64,000 nt of DNA, taken from Hirsutella rhossiliensis. Taxonomy: Eukaryota > Ascomycota > Sordariomycetes > Hypocreales > Ophiocordycipitaceae. This document shows, piece after piece, positions 34,901-43,736 of this stretch. Positions within the stretch are counted from its first letter, which is position 1, and each line of letters begins with the position of its first letter. The notes below the pieces were generated by a model. The model saw only the letters and a program-made list of their open reading frames with translations. It made no database searches and was not told the origin of the DNA. The DNA lies in NCBI RefSeq assembly GCF_020360975.1, contig NW_025408667.1:2356001-2420000 (forward strand), written 5' to 3'. The translations under genes were made by a program, and so were the position numbers.

Positions 34901-37900
34901 TTCAAGCGACAAGGCCATTCTTGGCCCGGGGATGAAAGAACTTCTGGTATCTTACGGTATCTCAATCACCACGCTTCAATGGCTCCTAAGAATGAGGTCC
35001 GCGTGTCTGAGAGGGGACCGTCAGAAACTCCTCGAGTATTGTTCTGACAAAGGGCATAACAACTGGGACCCGATCCAGTTCCCTGACTGGCTGCTTCTGG
35101 AGATTGAAAGCAACATTCTCATTCGTCGTGAGCAGATCGAAGTCGCGAAGGCAATCATTTCCCCGCCTTCGTCTTCGAATTCCGTACTGCAACTCAACAT
35201 GGGCAGAGGTAACATGCACATTACACTGTCATCCTGAGGGGAGAAATGCGACATTCGCGTCTCTCCATGTGTTTATCAAGTAACTAACGAATTAACAGGG
35301 AAAACCTCCTGTATTGTGCCCATGGTCGTGGCCGTCCTTGCAGATTCAAAACAGCTTTGCCGACTCATCGTGCCAAAAGCCCTGCTGCGCCAGACTGCCC
35401 AAACTTTGCAGTCCAAGATCGGAGGCTTGCTAGGACGTGAGATGAAGCACATTCCATTTTCTCGACGCACTCCTTCGGGATTGGGTATGCAGAAACTCTA
35501 CGTCGAGCTTCATCGCGACACCCTTGGCCGCTCCGGAGTCATTCTCGCCATCCCGGAGCACATACTATCATACAAGCTGAGCGGATTCCAGAAGCTTGCT
35601 GACTCGAAGCTAGAGGAAGCTCGAGAGATGGTGAGTATTCAATCTTGGTTGACTAAGACTTGCCGTGATGTGCTTGATGAATCGGACTTCACTTTGGCAG
35701 TCAAGACACAACTCATCTATCCAAGCGGACAACTTGTGCCCGTAGATGGGCACCCTGATCGTTGGAAGGTAGCCCAAAGGCTTTTGACACTCGTGCACGA
35801 CAATCTGGCCTATCTTCGTGAACGGTTTCCTCGGGGAATCGAGGTTGTCCACCGGCGGGCCGGCTTTCCTATGATCTACATTGTTCAAAGCGAGATCGAG
35901 GAAACACTGCAACGCAGGCTGACTGACACAATTTGCGAGGGATATACCTCAATCCTTCGGCTGCCGAGCTCGTCTACAGACGCTTGCAAGGCGTGCTTAA
36001 GGCGAATCCTGACCGAAGAGAATCCAGACCCCGAGGATTTCACAAGCTTATCAAGAGAATTCGCCACCAAGCCATCACTCTTCAAGAACGCTTTGATCGT
36101 TCGAGGCCTGTTGCTGAAGAGGATTCTTTTTCTCTGCCTTAAGAAGAGATGGAATGTCCAATACGGCCTGCATCCGACGAGGGATCCCCTTGCGGTCCCG
36201 TTTGAGGCGAAAGGCGTGCCATCCGAGCAGGCTGAATTTGGCCATCCCGATGTTGCCATCATCTTCACTTGCTTGTCATTCTACTATACAGGTCTCACAA
36301 TAACCCAGTTCCGAGAAGACCTAGGGAGAGTGCTCAAGTCCGATGATCCGGCTTCGGAGTATGATGGATGGACTGCCGGATGCGACTCACTTCCAGAGGC
36401 TCTTTGTCATTGGAATCTCATCAACGTCGATGATTCCGGACAAATCGAGGAGCTCTGGAAGCATCTTCGCCTAAGTCGAGGGGTCCTTGATCATTACCTG
36501 AATACCTTCGTGTTTCCACGCTACGCGAAGCAGTTTGCCGTCAAATTGCAGTCTTCGGGATGGGATTTACCTCTCTTCTCTCCAGATGATAAGAAGCTCT
36601 GTGCAAAGACAACAGGTTTCAGCGGCACCAATGACAATCGGAGGCTGCTACCTCTGACAATCAGACAAGATGATCTTCCGAGCTTGAGGCACACCAGTGC
36701 CGAGGTGCTGACATGTCTCCTCCAAGTCAGAAATCGGGAGTGCATGATCGCAGCGAGACATGGGGCGCGGCTCACTGAAGAGCAGCTACTTGAATGTCTA
36801 AAAGAAAAAGGGATCCGGTTGCTGATCGATGCCGGGGCTTACATTCTAGAGATGGACAACCGAAGTCTTGTCGAGAGGTGGCTGGCCATCGACACGGAGG
36901 CGAAGGCAGGAGTTTATTTTGGCTCGCACGACAACCAAGCCTGGGTTCTGTACAGAAACGGGAAAACGCTCCCTCTTCTAGCCACGCCGTTCGCCGAGAG
37001 TTTGCAGGAATGCCTCGTCTACTTGGATGAAGCGCATACTCGGGGCACCGACCTGAAGCTCCCACCGCCAGCCCGTGGGGTCCTCACTTTGGCTCTGGGG
37101 CAGACGAAAGATCATACGGTTCAAGGTATTTGTTCATTGGGCTTCTGGTTTCAAAAAGCCAATCTTGTTCCGTGAAAGCTAATAAGCACAATTAGCCGCC
37201 ATGCGACTCCGACAACTGGCTACAACACAATCAGTCACTTTCTGCGCTCCGCCAGAAGTCTATCGCAGCATCTTGGATATACGTCGCAAAAGGAATGGGA
37301 TGCAAATCAGCTCGTTCGATGTCATCCATTGGTTGCTTGAACAGACCTGTCGAAACAACGAGCAACTCCGAAGCCTGTTCAACGCCCAAGGAATTGACTT
37401 TTGTCGCCGAACGAGTGCTACTCGGCAACACCCCAAATTTCTCTCGGAAGAGGCACATAGGTCAGCTCTTCTTGACGTCATCAAATCCCCCGAACAGATC
37501 ATGCTCGATGAACTTTACGGGGGCGCTGCGCGGGCCCAGCGAAACAGTGCCCCGGACAACTTTCACTCCAGCCTGAGCGGCATTGCAAAGAAGCTTGAGA
37601 GATACAGAACTGGCTATGGAAGCACTTCGTCTCCTATTCAGCGCTCGCTTATGGAGGAAGTAGAACAAGAACGTGAAGTGGAATTCCAGGTAGAGGAAAT
37701 ACGCCAAATCCAAAAGCCTCGCCACTTCAAGAGCCTCCGCTTCCTCGGTCTGCATCCGGCTATCTCTTCATTTGTCAGGACTGGCAGACTCGACGGAGAT
37801 TCAGGTTTCGAGATGGCGTCCACCTTTCTTGCAAACACAGGCCTGGGGCAAAAGTACCACATCCGCGCTCCAGGGTCACGACTGTTTGTATCCGCCGAGT

Positions 37901-38589
37901 TCACACGCACCGTTGAGATGGGGTCGGAGAGTCCGGATGACAATTTTCTGGTAAGATATAATGACTTGACTTTCACTTTTCGGAGCGTTAGCTAAACGGC
38001 CGCACAGAGACCTGTCGAGTGGATTCTCTGGGGTTCTGCTCATGAGACCGCCTTGGTGATCGTTCCAGAGGAGGCGGAGCTTTTGATACCAGTCATAAGG
38101 GCCTTGGAGAATGCGCCGGTACACTTGATCCCTTACGCCGCATCGACGACCAAGGGCATGGTCCAATCAAACAAGCTGGCCGGTTACGTCCTGCCCTCCC
38201 CTCTCAGCAACAGCACTTTGCCTTTGTGGCTTTCAATTGAGCTGGGCTTGCTTGGCGCTAGATTGTATTTCGATTTGGAGGAATATTCGATGCTCCTGGA
38301 GCACCTACGCTCCGTGGTCAAAGTCGGCGGCGCCACATCTGCTGGAGCTGCATCTGGGAAAGCTTCCGCAGGCACCTCAGCTGGGGATATCTACGCCTTT
38401 CTGCTCGAATGGTTGACCATCCGGCGCAAAGGGCAAGATATTCTGCACACCCCTATGGGCTACATTTGCCAGGGTCGTCAGCTGGAAGCAAGTCACCCCT
38501 TCTTTACGGCGAAAGAGGCAAGCACGATGGAGAATTGCGAGACTGAAAGGGCAGAAAGCAGCCGTCCAGAGCCGGAAAGCCAGGAATGA
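28960..38589 (+). CDS. Giant DUF6606/DUF3638/DUF3645 protein (3,119 aa), five exons
   Basis: Exons are 28960-29276, 29330-35208, 35299-37125, 37196-37950 and 38008-38589. Introns are 53, 90, 70 and 57 bp with GTAAGT, GTAACA, GTATTT and GTAAGA donors, branch-like ACTAACG, GCTAAT and GCTAAACG, and CAG/TAG acceptors. All joins keep frame. The N-terminus FNHLVLPVKLPNHKD marks DUF6606. A Cys/His cluster (CVCTFNSDGS...HGCAKCYHRR, near residue 609) precedes the conserved VHEDFLP. DUF3638 starts with a Walker A loop MGRGKTS (residues 2063-2069), then PEHILSYKL and DESD (2192-2195). DUF3645 is the segment from RGLLLKRILFL (near 2334) to HPDVAIIFTCLSFYYTGL. Further on, YLDEAHTRGTDLKLP (D at 2642) and VQAAMRLRQL resemble late motifs of superfamily 2 helicases. 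No stop or frameshift occurs over 9.4 kb of coding sequence. The biochemical role of this family is, to my knowledge, not established; ATP-driven nucleic-acid remodelling is my inference. Transcription converges with the DUF3669 gene. Confidence 0.92.
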
Positions 38590-38841
38590 GATAGATCTCT
38601 CTTAGACTCGGCTTCGAGAAGACTTGTCGTAGGAAATGTATGTAGCAACAATATGACAAAAGACTACTTGATTAAGATACCCGGATTGCCGCCGGCGATG
38701 GGGGTAAGCAAAGCTGGTGCAGCCCGTGCTGCGGTGGGCTCTGCCTATGGGGCATCTTAACACTACTGTCAAACATAGCAAATACCACTTGACCACCAGC
38801 AAAATAGGGGCACCCCCTTATCCTGCTGACAACTACAAACG

Positions 38842-39492
38842 GGAGGGACTAACCAGCCGACATGTTGCCTAACCGGCCGATAAAAGCGGGGGAAGTATGG
38901 CTGGTGACGCCGCAGACTTTGTACCGCAAATTTGAGTGTACATGATCCTCGCGACTACCGCGCGCCCCCCTCTGCGCGTACCTACCCGCCTTCGAGTAAA
39001 GTGAAGCTATTCGCACCTACGGGCACCGAGGCAGGCGTAGGCTGCTTACGTCATTTACACACATTCGAGCTCGAGGGCCAAAGATGCGCTATTTAAACGA
39101 ATTGAGCCTGCCTGCGGCTGCCGTGCCTGCGGCGGCTTCTTAGTGCGGAAGTCGTGATGTGAATAGCTTCAATTTGGGCCCTGACTAACCGGCATGCAGC
39201 TCTGGCTATTCGGCATGCAAAAGAAAAGTGGGAAGTGTGGCTGGTTAAGGCGCTAATCCGATACCGCAATTAGCGCTTCAACCAGCCACACTTCCCACTC
39301 TTTTTGCATGCCGAATATTAGCCGTGCAGGTTAAGGGATGCAAATTTTACTCTTATGGCAGACAGCGCAGTAGGCGCGGGGAACATGTACATACACCTAA
39401 ATTTGCGGTACAAAGCCTGCGCCTCGACCAGCCACACTTACCCTATTTATTTCGGCCGGTTAGGCAGACACGTCGGCTGGTTAGTCGGGGCC
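38842..39492. mobile_element. hAT-type MITE (651 bp) with 8-bp target duplication
   Basis: The direct repeat TACAAACG flanks the element at 38834-38841 and 39493-39500. The ends are inverted repeats of roughly 110 bp sharing GACTAACCAGCCGAC, CCTAACCGGCCG, GGCTGGT and TTTGTACCGCAAATTT. An 8-bp duplication indicates mobilisation by a hAT transposase. There is no coding capacity. The opposite arm of the surrounding inverted repeat holds the same sequence with a single TACAAACG at 41852-41859 (as the complement), which is the unoccupied site. The element has a different terminus from the full hAT element at 43.7 kb, so another hAT family would have moved it. Confidence 0.85.
39185..39338. repeat. 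Nested near-perfect hairpin inside the MITE
   Basis: The stretch 39208-39257 is the reverse complement of 39269-39316 apart from a few changes, leaving a loop of about 11 bases. It contains GGGAAGTGTGGCTGGTT, a motif shared with the outer MITE repeats, and both start with CTAACCRGC. It looks like a related, shorter element inserted within, or derived from, the outer one. Confidence 0.8.
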
Positions 39493-39625
39493 TACAAACG
39501 TCGTCAATTCACACATTAAGAAGGCATAAGGTCGACAGCAGACCTATTTCCGGCTAACTTTCAGGGGAATTCCGGCCAATTGCCGCATTCACATATATTA
39601 TTTAGAGTATTGCTATTGGCACACT

Positions 39626-39694
39626 AGCATATTGCTATTTGCACACTCGCCCCATTTTTAAGATACGTACCAGCGCCGGCCCGCCCCGCCCATT
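39626..39694. repeat. 69-bp dispersed repeat, better-preserved copy
   Basis: It matches 43283-43351 without gaps. All seven differences are C or G here and T or A in the other copy. It starts AGCATATTGCTATTTGCACAC. Confidence 0.8.
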
Positions 39695-39788
39695 ACACAA
39701 CCATGCCGAATTTGAAGCTATCGCGACCTCGCCGCACACACCGCGGCTTGCGAGCTAAAGATGTGAAGTGCTCCGTGCCTGCCGACAC

Positions 39789-39959
39789 TCACTTGACAGG
39801 TGGTGTGCCAGAATCACGTGCTTGCTTTTCCCTCTGCACATCAATGAACCCCTGCAAACACATGCCTGGCAGAGCCATTCCACCCTCACTATGGTCCTCC
39901 AGGATGCGGTGGGAAGTGGTCAAGTAGCTTTTAACAAAGGGATTCCAAACCTCGATCTA
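39789..39959 (-). pseudogene. C-terminal fragment of a second DUF3669 gene
   Basis: A 140-bp part (39819-39958) aligns gap-free with the last 46-47 codons of the neighbouring DUF3669 gene (40021-40160) at 10 mismatches. It stays open in the same frame (HRILEDHSEGGMALPG) and then continues nine codons past the position of the neighbour's stop before its own TGA. It is therefore the tail of a paralogue with a longer C-terminus. The rest is gone. Most mismatches are T or A in this copy, consistent with light RIP. Confidence 0.7.
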
Positions 39960-40017
39960 GGTCTCTCTTAGACTCTATGAGTAAAACTATTCACTACCTG
40001 CCACTACCTGCCGACAC

Positions 40018-41268
40018 TCATGCTTGCTTCTCCCTCTGCACGTCAATGAGCCCCTGCAAAAACATGCCTGGCAGAGCCATCCCACCCTCACCATGGTCCT
40101 CCAGGATGCGGCGGGAAGTGGTCAAGTAGCTTTTGACAAAGGCATTCCAAACCTTGATCTCAGCTGCGGACGATTGAAGAGGCTTGGGCAGATAGGGGTC
40201 ATTGATTGTCGCAGCCTGCACGGCCTGAGCGACACCTGCTGCATCCATGGTAATGGGTCTGACTTGGTTGAAGTCCAGAATCCAAAGCTCGGTGGTCCGA
40301 TGGTAGAAATCCTCATCCAGGCGCGATGGTGGCCCGATGTATCGGTGCGGCCCGTTCTGATTCGCGAGGTCGCGATTTTCGGCGCCAGACGGCTTCTTCA
40401 GCGTTGAACTCCCAAGGACAAATTCCACGTCCCTGGCATCTGTCTTTGCGGCCCAGTGCATGATTGCCATGGCGACAGCCATCCTACGAGCCATCTCCAC
40501 AACGTCCAGCTGGATCTCCATCATTTGATTCAGGTGCATTTTGAAGTTCCTCAGGGAGAAGAACATCGCGCTGCTTCTGCCGCGCGATGAACCAAGATAA
40601 GGCCGTACCAAGCAGTCTTTGTTGGCTTGGTCGGCCAAGGCGTTCTCCTTGTTCCGGTTCGCGCAGTATCGTTCGATGAGCAGAGTTCGCGTAGCCTCTG
40701 GAAGCGGCCAAATTCGCTCAGTGACAACAGCGCAAGTCGGGAGATCGCACTGGGATTGAGCTGCCTCGAGGAGGGTAGGGCGGCAGTCGAAGAAAATTGG
40801 ATCGTCGCTCGGAACAAAGGAGAGACAAGCCGGAATCTTGACATCCCCGGTACCGTACGCTTCGAACCCGGCCTGGATTGTCGAGTGGCTCTTGAAGTCG
40901 TTGAACAGATCAGGCTGATATCCAGCTTTCGCAAATTTGACGACGAGAGACTTTCCCTCTTGGCAGAAGATGATCCCACAGGCACCGGCACCAATCTTCT
41001 TGAATGACTCGCTATCGCGCTGTTGAGCAGCGGTGTAGTGTTTGGCATCTGAAGATGCCGTACAGATGACGCTGTGAAGCGAGAGCATTCGCTTCAGCTC
41101 GCCATCGGCAGGTCCAAGATGGCCGCCTGCAGGTTGAGGGGCAGCGGACGAGGTTTCGTCGTCCGCGATGGCTTCGAGGAAGCTCAAAAGCTGGAGATTG
41201 TTTGCAAGATTGTCTTCGAATGATTCGGAAGAGTTGTCGCGGCGTCGCGGATCGGACGATGAAGCCAT
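40018..41268 (-). CDS. DUF3669-domain protein (416 aa)
   Basis: A single coding exon starts at the ATG at 41268 (MASSSDPRRRD); the open frame continues upstream only from a TTG. A 5' UTR intron is likely at 41349-41281 (GTAAGC...CACAG). Residues about 85 onward match the fungal DUF3669 family: FKKIGAGACGIIFCQEG and LVVKFAK (glycine-loop and Lys-like), then VTERIWPLP, a long middle with FFSLRNFKMHLNQM, MHWAAKTDARDVEFVLGSS, and TELWILDFNQVRPI. The order of a glycine-rich loop, VVKFAK and a late LDFNQ resembles a degenerate protein-kinase fold, which is my inference. The gene has normal codon use, is not RIP-affected and lies between the 235-bp inverted repeats. It may have been captured by, or inserted in, a transposon. 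Function unknown. Confidence 0.88.
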   Translation of the reverse strand: MASSSDPRRRDNSSESFEDNLANNLQLLSFLEAIADDETSSAAPQPAGGHLGPADGELKRMLSLHSVICTASSDAKHYTAAQQRDSESFKKIGAGACGIIFCQEGKSLVVKFAKAGYQPDLFNDFKSHSTIQAGFEAYGTGDVKIPACLSFVPSDDPIFFDCRPTLLEAAQSQCDLPTCAVVTERIWPLPEATRTLLIERYCANRNKENALADQANKDCLVRPYLGSSRGRSSAMFFSLRNFKMHLNQMMEIQLDVVEMARRMAVAMAIMHWAAKTDARDVEFVLGSSTLKKPSGAENRDLANQNGPHRYIGPPSRLDEDFYHRTTELWILDFNQVRPITMDAAGVAQAVQAATINDPYLPKPLQSSAAEIKVWNAFVKSYLTTSRRILEDHGEGGMALPGMFLQGLIDVQREKQA

Positions 41269-41554
41269 GATGGAGAATTTCTGTGTACAGATGGTCAGCA
41301 GCTGCTTGGAGAAGAGACGACGCTTGGTGTAAGAATGAAGTTTGCTTACAGACAATGAACTGCCGGTTGGAGAAGAAGAGAAGCTTTGATAATGAAAGAA
41401 CGAAGTTCTGCGTGCAGCGGGGAACGGTCGGTTTGGGAAAGAGGGAAGTTTCGTCGGTGAGGAAGGAAGAATATAGACTACGAGAAAGGCTGTGAGTCAC
41501 ACACCTTCCGCCACGGGATCACCCAATTAAGCTCAACACTGAGATTAGGCAGCC

Positions 41555-41767
41555 GAAAATTAGGGCGGAGGCAGAAAAAAAACCCAGCCATGGCCTTTGT
41601 TCTTTTGCAAAACTGTAAATAAAGCATTTAAGCCAAGCTGTAAGCTTTGCGCAATGGGCGCACCAGAAGGTGGGCAAACAGCAGCTTCCTGCGCTAATTC
41701 TTTAATGGGCTCAACTCCTTTAACAGGTCTACTAGCATGTATTTGGCCAGATGATTTCAACTCATGT
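41555..41767. other. Unidentified stretch inside the right inverted-repeat arm
   Basis: Both strands are open for about 65-70 codons. The minus-strand frame starts with ATG and would encode MPHELKSSGQIHASRPVKG. It directly abuts the inverted repeat, so it could be the start of a lost transposase. No family was recognised. Confidence 0.3.
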
Positions 41768-42002
41768 GGCAATTGGCCGGAATTCCCCTGAAAATCAGCC
41801 GGAAATAGATCTCCTGCCGACCTTATGCCTTCCTAACGTGTGAAGTGATGACGTTTGTAGTGCGAAGGTGCGCCACAGGCAGAACCCGCTGCAGGCAAAG
41901 AGCCCGCCCCTGCACCGGCTGCACCAGCTTTGCCTACCCCTTTGCCGGCGGCAATCCGGGTATTTTAATCAAGTAGTCTTTTTTCATATTATTGATACGT
42001 AC

Positions 42003-42868
42003 TTTGACGGGGATGAGGGCATATACCTAAAGCACGCGCAGCATACGGCTAAGGGTAAATAAAGTAGTTAACGTCTTCATAGACCTTGGGATAATCCAAT
42101 CATCGACGTCGCAAGTGGCTCTGAGAGTCTTGCGCTCGTAGATGCTTAGTCCTGATACTTTTTCACTCCATGATTCTTGTCAAGCCGGGGCGCTGCATGA
42201 TTGGCAACTCTCGATTGAGGGGAAAATGAACGTTCAAATTGATTATGAAAGGATGAGACGCCCTTGATCAGATGATCTACGCACCTCGGAGTCTTTAAGT
42301 ACACGGGAAAGAAGCTTAGGACCGTCAGACCTTATCAGGGGTTGTGTCCATATGGGTACGATCTTGGCCGTCAAAATACGTAGTGATTCTCGCTATGTCT
42401 GACGAGATCCTCCCGTGACTCTACACAGTCGCACGATATGCTGTCCGAGTAGTGGGAGGTAAAGGCTTGTCTCTTTTGGCTCTATGGACGTTAAGTCTGC
42501 CTTACATGCTGACGAGTCTAGTGTCTCTAGCTAGTATACGTGATCGGGCCAGACCCTCCTGGTTCCTCGTAGGTCTGGCTTCCATCCCGTAACACTACGT
42601 CTGCAAGTTCAGCCTGCACTATATGCTTTAAGCTATGGCCTAACCTCTTCTTTTTCCCGGGCTGGAGAGTACTTGTAAGGATTTTGGCCGGAATGGGCAA
42701 AAGCAGTGGTCGCGCTAACTTACTGGACCCCCCCTGCCACAGAGGCCGACTGTACGAGTGTGACACAAGGCAACGGAATTGACTAAGCGACAGCTTTGTT
42801 AATTAACCACACGTAAGAACGTTGGGTCCAAGTCAAACAACCAACCAAAGGGCCTTAGCCCCGTGACA
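42003..42868. other. Intergenic between two mobile elements, nothing recognised
   Basis: Mixed composition. A minus-strand frame at 42527-42766 contains VLRDGSQTYEEPGGSGP but could not be placed in a family. Confidence 0.35.
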
Positions 42869-42873
42869 GTACT

Positions 42874-43064
42874 TGTTGCGTGGCCCGTTGGACCAATCTT
42901 GCATGTGCGCGCGTGTGTGTAAGAAGCTCGATTCTTCCTCTAAAGGAAGCGTCTTCAGCCGGCTAGGTAATGGCTGGCTGCTTGCTAAGAAGAAGGGTGA
43001 CTAGGCTTAGACCACGACCCACCGGTCCAATGATCTACCGGTTGACAGTCGTCGTCGTCTAACA
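42874..43064. mobile_element. Solo LTR (191 bp) with 5-bp target duplication
   Basis: The stretch begins TGTTGCG and ends CTAACA, giving the TG...CA ends and short inverted termini of an LTR. It is flanked on both sides by GTACT (42869-42873 and 43065-43069). No internal retrotransposon sequence follows, so it arose by recombination between the two LTRs. The size suits Ty1/copia elements, but the family is not proven. Confidence 0.75.
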
Positions 43065-43069
43065 GTACT

Positions 43070-43728
43070 ATTAGAAAGCTTGCCCGCCCTCTTAAAGAAG
43101 TATACCGGGCCTAATAATGCCTAGGCCTAAAGCCGACGAGAAGTAGATTATAGAGTTTCGTCTAAAGGCGTTAAGCTAAGGTTTCTCCTATAAATACCAA
43201 GCTATAGGTATTTTTAATACCTAGCTAGATAAATAATAATAATAATATTATTATTATTAATAAGTATTACTATTTATACAATAGCATATTGCTATTTACA
43301 CACTTACCCCATTTTTAAGATACGTACTAACGCCAGCCCGCCCCGCCTATTTATAGCGTCGTTTTCTTGCCTCGGGATACTGCCTGTCGTCGCACCTGGT
43401 CCCCACATAAGGTGCTCTATGGCGCGTCCACCACCTTGCAGGTTAGCACTCCCTCTTAGCTGTTCCGTGGTCTCCGTGGCCTAGAGGGCCCTTGCGAATT
43501 CACGTTTCGCAGCACTTACCGTTGAGGCGTCGACCTAAGCAAGGCTTCTCTTGCACCGTTAGTTAGCACACAACACGGGAACAGGGACAGCTTCACTGCC
43601 TGCCCCTTACCTTGAATTTCTAAAGGGGGTGCGCGCTCTCGCCCGCTATATATCATGCTCGCTACTAGCTGGCGCACCGGCCCTCATAGTAAACCTTACG
43701 CGTCGCAAGACTAGGCGTGAAAGGTTAT
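43070..43728. other. RIP-affected transposon debris left of the hAT element
   Basis: TA-rich sequence with many TAG/TAA, a symmetric AAT/ATT tract near 43230-43262, and the degraded 69-bp repeat at 43283-43351. The part from 43.35 to 43.73 kb is less AT-rich. No gene is visible. Confidence 0.5.
43283..43351. repeat. 69-bp dispersed repeat, RIP-mutated copy
   Basis: It is the degraded counterpart of 39626-39694, with seven differences, all C-to-T or G-to-A relative to that copy. Confidence 0.8.
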
Positions 43729-43736
43729 AGGAGAAC

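Larger units (their letters stand above)
38638..42002. mobile_element. Composite element bounded by about 235-bp inverted repeats, carrying a DUF3669 gene
   Basis: The right arm (41768-42002), reverse-complemented, matches the left flank in two blocks, 38638-38760 and 39493-39585. Landmarks of both arms are AAAGACTACTTGATTAA, ACCCGGATTGCCGCCGGC, GCAAAGCTGGTGCAGCC, GAAGGCATAAGGTCG and GGGGAATTCCGGCCAATTGCC. The left arm is interrupted by a 651-bp MITE and an extra stretch of about 50 bp flanked by GGGGCA. The outermost aligned bases are GTAYGTAKCAA. No target duplication is evident, so the exact ends and superfamily are open. Between the arms lie the DUF3669 gene, a fragment of a second DUF3669 copy and an unidentified stretch at 41.55-41.77 kb. 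The left end begins 49 bp after the stop of the giant gene. Confidence 0.68.

Noticed and set aside
29397..35237. Treating the 1,946-codon frame as a complete gene by itself
   Set aside because: It starts at a GTG and ends inside an intron that interrupts the Walker A loop; exons on both sides complete the family architecture.
41269..41355. 29-residue N-terminal extension of the DUF3669 protein
   Set aside because: It begins with TTG and overlaps a good 5' UTR intron (GTAAGC...CACAG); the ATG at 41268 is preferred.
38638..42002. Interpreting the inverted-repeat structure as a Starship-type giant element
   Set aside because: No tyrosine-recombinase captain gene is present and the size is only 3.4 kb.
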